Origin: an uncultured Clostridia bacterium | Lineage (GTDB): Bacteria; Bacillota; Clostridia; Oscillospirales; Acutalibacteraceae | Assembly (NCBI GenBank): GCA_904420155.1 | Contig: CAJFUH010000181.1 | Span: forward strand, 1-8,140 | Direction: 5' to 3' | Length of the DNA stretch: 8,140 nt | Part shown: positions 5,655-8,140 of the stretch, piece by piece | Numbering within the stretch: the stretch's first letter is position 1 | Layout of the letters: each line of letters starts with the position of its first letter | Made by a program: the position numbers and the translations under genes | The notes under the pieces: generated by a model | Told to the model about the DNA's origin: nothing | Database searches by the model: none | What the model saw: the letters and a program-made list of their open reading frames with translations, nothing else

Positions 5655-5963
5655 TTGGATGTAGGCAAGCGGTTGAAAGAACTTCGGGAAATCAAGAAAA
5701 TCAGTGTGAATAAATTATCTAATTTAGCGGGGCTGTCACAGAGTTTTGTCCGGGAGATTGAATTAGGCCGTAAAAACCCGACGGTAGAAAGCCTGGATTA
5801 TTTATGTGAGGCGTTGGGTATTACGCTTTTTGACTTTTTTGATAAAAGTTTTGTGGATTCCATCCGGAACGACAAGGCGTTGCAGGCTATCTATCGGCTC
5901 AACCTCCGCCAACGGGAAAATATCTTTGTATTTCTGGAATCTATGATGGAAAAGGATAGTTAG
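5655..5963 (+). CDS. small XRE/Cro-CI family helix-turn-helix regulator
   Basis: 102 residues. Residues 4-60 form a Cro/C1-type HTH: GKRLKELREIKKISV, then helix 2 about 17-27 (SVNKLSNLAGL) and recognition helix about 28-40 (SQSFVREIELGRK), followed by the family hallmark NPTVESLDYLCEALGI (41-56) and FDFF. The 40-residue C-terminal tail is charged and helical (RLNLRQRENIFVFLESM, 81-97) and probably dimerises. There is no sensor or ligand domain, so it belongs with SinR/SlrR- or phage-repressor-like small regulators; its target is unknown. Start TTG (5655) follows an in-frame TGA at 5646-5648, so no longer form exists; GGTGA lies 6 bases upstream. It is monocistronic and convergent with the radical SAM/TatD operon. 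Its neighbour spoIIE has its own terminator, so a joint function is not implied. Confidence 0.9.
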   Translation: MDVGKRLKELREIKKISVNKLSNLAGLSQSFVREIELGRKNPTVESLDYLCEALGITLFDFFDKSFVDSIRNDKALQAIYRLNLRQRENIFVFLESMMEKDS

Positions 5964-5980
5964 AAGGGACATCCAAAAGG

Positions 5981-6021
5981 ATAACGGCCGTTCCCGCTTT
6001 TTAAGGGGGAACGGCCGTTAT
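5981..6021. terminator. long hairpin between convergent genes, probable bidirectional terminator
   Basis: ATAACGGCCGTTCCC (5981-5995) pairs perfectly with GGGAACGGCCGTTAT (6007-6021), a 15-bp stem with an 11-base loop. The core AACGGCCGTT of each arm is itself a palindrome. It begins 17 bases after the XRE stop codon and directly abuts repeat copy 2. On the minus strand ATCCTTTTGG follows; there is no strong U-run on either side. Confidence 0.6.
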
Positions 6022-6022
6022 G

Positions 6023-6301
6023 TTGTCGAAAAAGGAAGATCTATGAGCAAATTGCATAGGCAGGTAGAGGATGGGGAACCCCTCGCTAGGGTTCCCCACG
6101 GCAAAACCGTCCACCGGACGATTTTGCCCCCCTCCTGAGCTTTTAGGATGCTTGGGTGTTCCGTCCTCTGCGGAGGACGGCCCGGGGGCTCTGCCCCCAA
6201 GACCCCCGCAAGCTTTTGAAAAAGCTTGCGCAAAACTTTTATGTTTAAATGCGGGCGATCAGTTCCCCTTTCTGGGGAAATCTCAGTGCGCGGTGTGCTC
6301 G
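6023..6301 (-). repeat. structured dispersed repeat, copy 2
   Basis: Same element as 592-862, same orientation. Stems: 6073-6081 with 6089-6097 (identical to copy 1); 6100-6112 with 6116-6128 (GGCAAAACCGTCC arm, one non-Watson-Crick pair that becomes U-G on the minus-strand RNA); CCGTCCTC with GAGGACGG (6161-6168 / 6173-6180, 8 bp); GGGGGC TCT GCCCCC (6184-6198); 6208-6217 with 6220-6229 (GCAAGCTTTT arm, 10 bp); TTCCCC with GGGGAA near 6266-6283. Several stems differ in sequence from copy 1 but still pair. The left end abuts the hairpin at 5981-6021; the right end runs into partial copy 3. Confidence 0.8.
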
Positions 6302-6396
6302 CCGCAGGCGGAAAAGGCGGACGAAACTTTTATATTTTGCGCGTGCAATTCGCTTCTTTTCAGGAAAGGCCCTGTGCGCGACATGCCCCGCCGCAG
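6302..6396 (-). repeat. structured repeat, partial copy 3 in tandem with copy 2
   Basis: This stretch aligns to the right third of the element: CCGCAGGCGG and AAAAGGCGG match the last stem region in degraded form, then ACGAAACTTTTATATTTTG matches CGAAAACTTTTACGTTTTG of copy 1, then TTCTTTTCAGGAAAG and TGTGCGCG match the right end of copies 1 and 2, closing with CCGCCGCAG as copy 2 does. It fills the space up to 9 bases from the radical SAM stop codon. Confidence 0.6.
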
Positions 6397-6404
6397 ATGG
6401 CGCC

Positions 6405-7010
6405 TCAATCCGGTATGTACTCCCTTACACGGAAAATGGCGCCCGCTTCTTTGCACAGGCGTTCACATTCCGCAATTTCCCGGCGGGTGAGGTCCTTATC
6501 CACTACGGAAAGTACTACCTGGGGTACAAAGAAACTCACAGCGCGGGTAAATTTCAAAATAGCGGGAAAAGCTTCCAATCCGTACTGGGAATGGCAAATG
6601 GCGTCGTATTTTTCCGCAGTAGGGGCGTTGAGGCTGATGGAGATGGTATCCACCAGTCCGTCGAATTCCTGGGCGGTGGAGCGCCCGTTGATCAGGTCGC
6701 AAAGGCCGTTGGTATTGATCCGGATGGAAATAGAGGAGATCTCCCGGATTTTGCGGCATACCCACAGCATATCCTCCAACCGGCAGGTGGGCTCCCCATA
6801 TCCGCAGAAGATCAGTTCCGGGTATTGCGTGAGATCCCGCTTTTGCAGGTCGGCCCAGATTTCCTCCCGGGTGGGTTCCCGTTCCAGCCATAGGGAGGAG
6901 GCGTCTCCCACCCCGTCCCCGTGGGTACGCAAGCAAAAGTCGCAGGCATTGGGGCAGCGGTTGGTTAAGTTCAAATACAGTTTTCCGCCCAAAACATAAG
7001 AAATGGTCAT
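6405..7010 (-). CDS. TatD-associated radical SAM protein
   Basis: 201 residues, a short radical SAM enzyme. The 4Fe-4S ligands are C19, C23 and C26 in NRCPNACDFC (CxxxCxxC). GYGEPT at 70-75 is the SAM-binding GGE-type motif, and RINTNG (97-102) and ISISLNAP (123-130) are typical core-barrel strands. It lacks a C-terminal SPASM or other extra cluster domain. The family known as the TatD-linked radical SAM protein sits beside tatD in many Firmicutes; its substrate and product are unknown. The ATG (7008-7010) overlaps the tatD stop codon as ATGA, so the two are very likely translationally coupled and act in one process. Downstream, within 9 bases, repeat copies 3 and 2 begin. Most of the plus-strand open frames over this gene are shadows. 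Confidence 0.9.
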   Translation of the reverse strand: MTISYVLGGKLYLNLTNRCPNACDFCLRTHGDGVGDASSLWLEREPTREEIWADLQKRDLTQYPELIFCGYGEPTCRLEDMLWVCRKIREISSISIRINTNGLCDLINGRSTAQEFDGLVDTISISLNAPTAEKYDAICHSQYGLEAFPAILKFTRAVSFFVPQVVLSVVDKDLTRREIAECERLCKEAGAIFRVREYIPD

Positions 7011-7801
7011 GATAAGATCGGCTCCTCTAATTTGATATCAAACAGGCGGGCGGCGTTTGCTTCGGTGATACGAAACAGCTCGCTCGTAGAAATTCCTTTT
7101 AGCTGCGCGATTTTTTTCCCGGTATACCGGATCAGGGAAGAATCGCAGCGTTTCCCCCGAAACGGGACGGGGGACATGTAAGGGGCGTCGGTTTCCAGCA
7201 AAAGGCGTTCCAATGGGACTTCCTTTGCCACCTCTACCGGCACTCGGGCATTTTTAAAAGTTACCGCCCCGCCAAGGCCAATGTACATCCCTAGGGCCAC
7301 CACTTCCCGCATCATTTCCACGCTGCCGGAGAAGCAGTGCACCACCCCTGCGGGCTGGTAACGGCGCAAAAGCTCCATAGTATCCCCATGCGCTTCCCGG
7401 TCATGGACAATAATGGGAAGACCAAGCCGGTTGGCGAGCTCGATCTGTTTGGAAAACACCTCACGCTGCGTCTCTTTGGGAGCCATGTCGTCGTAGTGAT
7501 AGTCCAGCCCGATTTCCCCCACAGCCCTTACTTTGCAGGAAGAACGGCACATGTCTTCTACTTGTTGCAGGTAGTCCGCCGGCAGGGCGCCGGCGTGTTC
7601 CGGATGTACGCCGCAGGCCGCGTACACATAAGGGTAACGGGCGGCGATCTCCAGGGATTCCCGACTGCTCTCCAGGGAAGCTCCGGCGTTGATAATATGC
7701 CCGACCCCCAGGGAAGACATAGAGGAAAGCAGGGTATCCCGGTCAGGATCAAAGGCCGGGTCGTCGTAATGGGCGTGAGAATCAAAAATAGCGTTCATCA
7801 T
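7007..7801 (-). CDS. tatD: TatD family metal-dependent hydrolase (DNase)
   Basis: 264 residues, normal for TatD/YcfH proteins, which fold as a metal-dependent TIM barrel; characterised members are cytoplasmic 3'-5' exonucleases/DNases linked to DNA repair and quality control. Metal ligands are all present: H9 and H11 in SHAHYDD, E96 in VGEIGLDY, H133 in IVHDR, H155 in VVHCFSG, D205 in ETDAPYMSP; the family end motif RGKR is at 215-218. Start ATG at 7799-7801 has AAAGGA 7 bases upstream; a second ATG follows immediately. It is the first visible gene of a two-gene unit with the radical SAM gene and lies 222 bases downstream of metG, a common clostridial order (metG-tatD). A hairpin stands right before its ribosome-binding site. 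Physiological substrate in this lineage is not known. Confidence 0.95.
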   Translation of the reverse strand: MMNAIFDSHAHYDDPAFDPDRDTLLSSMSSLGVGHIINAGASLESSRESLEIAARYPYVYAACGVHPEHAGALPADYLQQVEDMCRSSCKVRAVGEIGLDYHYDDMAPKETQREVFSKQIELANRLGLPIIVHDREAHGDTMELLRRYQPAGVVHCFSGSVEMMREVVALGMYIGLGGAVTFKNARVPVEVAKEVPLERLLLETDAPYMSPVPFRGKRCDSSLIRYTGKKIAQLKGISTSELFRITEANAARLFDIKLEEPILS

Positions 7802-7819
7802 GGTTAAGTCCTTTATAAT

Positions 7820-7845
7820 AGAACGCCCCCTAACAGGGGCGTTCT
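7820..7845. terminator. hairpin just upstream of the tatD ribosome-binding site
   Basis: AGAACGCCCC (7820-7829) and GGGGCGTTCT (7836-7845) pair perfectly (10 bp) around a 6-base loop. On the minus strand the stem is followed by ATTATAAAGGA, so the U-tail is poor for a terminator and the tatD SD begins within 10 bases. It may reduce readthrough from metG or act in the tatD leader. Confidence 0.45.
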
Positions 7846-7858
7846 GTAAAATATTTTG

Positions 7859-7887
7859 AAAAAACCCATTCCATTTCCGGTATGGAA
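7859..7887 (-). terminator. possible weak terminator of metG
   Basis: On the minus strand TTCCAT (7887-7882) pairs with ATGGAA (7874-7869) around a 7-base loop, and a T6 run follows after four bases (7864-7859). Stem is short, so this is tentative. A further inverted repeat AAGCCTTC / GAAGGCTT (7893-7900 / 7927-7934) lies just upstream. Confidence 0.35.
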
Positions 7888-8023
7888 ACTGGAAGCCTTC
7901 GTCGTCTGCCCTGTCACAAAGAGAGGGAAGGCTTATAGGGCATCAAAAGCCAGAAATATCTAAGAAGCTCCCTCTTAATCATGCTTAGCAAAGGCAGCAA
8001 AATATAAGGGTGGGAAAGTGAGA

Positions 8024-8140
8024 TCAGCGGATCTTGCTGCCGGCGGGGATGCCGTCCACAAAGATTACCCGGACGTCGTCGCCGGGGCAGTCCGCGGCAA
8101 GGATCATGCCCTGGCTCTCCACGCCGCACAATACCGCGGG
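8024..8140 (-). CDS. metG: methionyl-tRNA synthetase, C-terminal end, cut by window edge
   Basis: 38 codons and a TGA (8024-8026) are visible. The translation (PAVLCGVESQGMILAAD, then DDVRVIFVDGIPAGSKIR) is the end of the MetRS-type C-terminal tRNA-binding (EMAP/Arc1p-like OB-fold) domain: SQGMILAA and the terminal VDGIPAGSKIR are diagnostic. In MetRS this domain boosts tRNA binding and dimerisation of the enzyme that charges tRNA-Met. The same domain also exists as a free-standing protein (CsaA/YgjH-like), but the metG-tatD order and exact ending favour MetG. Only about 6 percent of a normal 650-residue protein is seen. Confidence 0.85.
   Translation of the reverse strand, partial: PAVLCGVESQGMILAADCPGDDVRVIFVDGIPAGSKIR

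Noticed and set aside
6018..6233. 71-codon open frame on the minus strand across repeat copy 2
   Set aside because: Same reason as for copy 1; it has no ribosome-binding site and ends inside the hairpin at the repeat border.
6226..6999. 257- and 214-codon plus-strand open frames
   Set aside because: They lie opposite the radical SAM gene, whose cluster and SAM motifs are clear. Composition (Ser/Arg-rich, no motif) is that of an antisense shadow.
7914..8129. 71-codon minus-strand frame overlapping the metG end
   Set aside because: It is out of frame with the MetRS C-terminal domain, and its Arg/Pro-rich start is the shifted reading of that gene.

Overview
The window looks like the chromosome of a spore-forming low-GC-phylum bacterium (Bacillota, class Clostridia, probably an Oscillospirales/Ruminococcaceae-type gut lineage). 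The reasons are a SpoIIE with the clostridial layout, a TatD gene fused into an operon with the TatD-associated radical SAM protein, a methionyl-tRNA synthetase with a C-terminal tRNA-binding domain, and frequent TTG starts with GC-rich coding and AT-rich spacers. The lineage is inference; no marker gene fixes it.

Left part (1-868, all minus strand): the 5' part of a DUF3048 (YerB-like) membrane-anchored protein runs off the left edge. Upstream lies a small coding-looking fragment (342-542) without a usable start, then a strong hairpin (562-587), then copy 1 of a roughly 270-bp structured repeat (592-862). 869-2489 (minus): a solitary D12-class adenine DNA methyltransferase and a LacA/Maa-type sugar O-acetyltransferase, separated by 157 bp with an inverted repeat.

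Centre (2490-5654, plus strand): a divergent spacer with a sigma-A-like promoter whose -35/-10 spacing is 21 bp, the spacing known for Spo0A-activated spoII promoters. It feeds spoIIE, which stands alone and ends at a textbook terminator (5426-5454). The 5' end of spoIIE is ambiguous and may carry a frameshift. The following AT-rich spacer carries a promoter region with an 11-bp direct repeat in front of a small XRE-family regulator (5655-5963).

Right part (5964-8140): convergent spacer with a 15-bp-stem hairpin, repeat copy 2 and a partial copy 3, then, on the minus strand, the metG 3' end, tatD and its radical SAM partner (ATGA overlap).

The most notable pattern is the repeat. Both full copies start 6-9 bases after the stop codon of a minus-strand gene (the methyltransferase and the radical SAM gene; in the second case through partial copy 3), have the same orientation relative to that gene, and end directly at a strong, sequence-unrelated hairpin. 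Between the copies several stems change sequence but keep pairing. That is what a structured 3'-UTR element would look like.

Long spacers: 279-868 and 5964-6404 are filled by the repeat elements and hairpins; 2490-2935 holds the spoIIE control region; 5285-5654 holds the spoIIE terminator and the XRE control region. No tRNA, rRNA, CRISPR array or transposase was seen.
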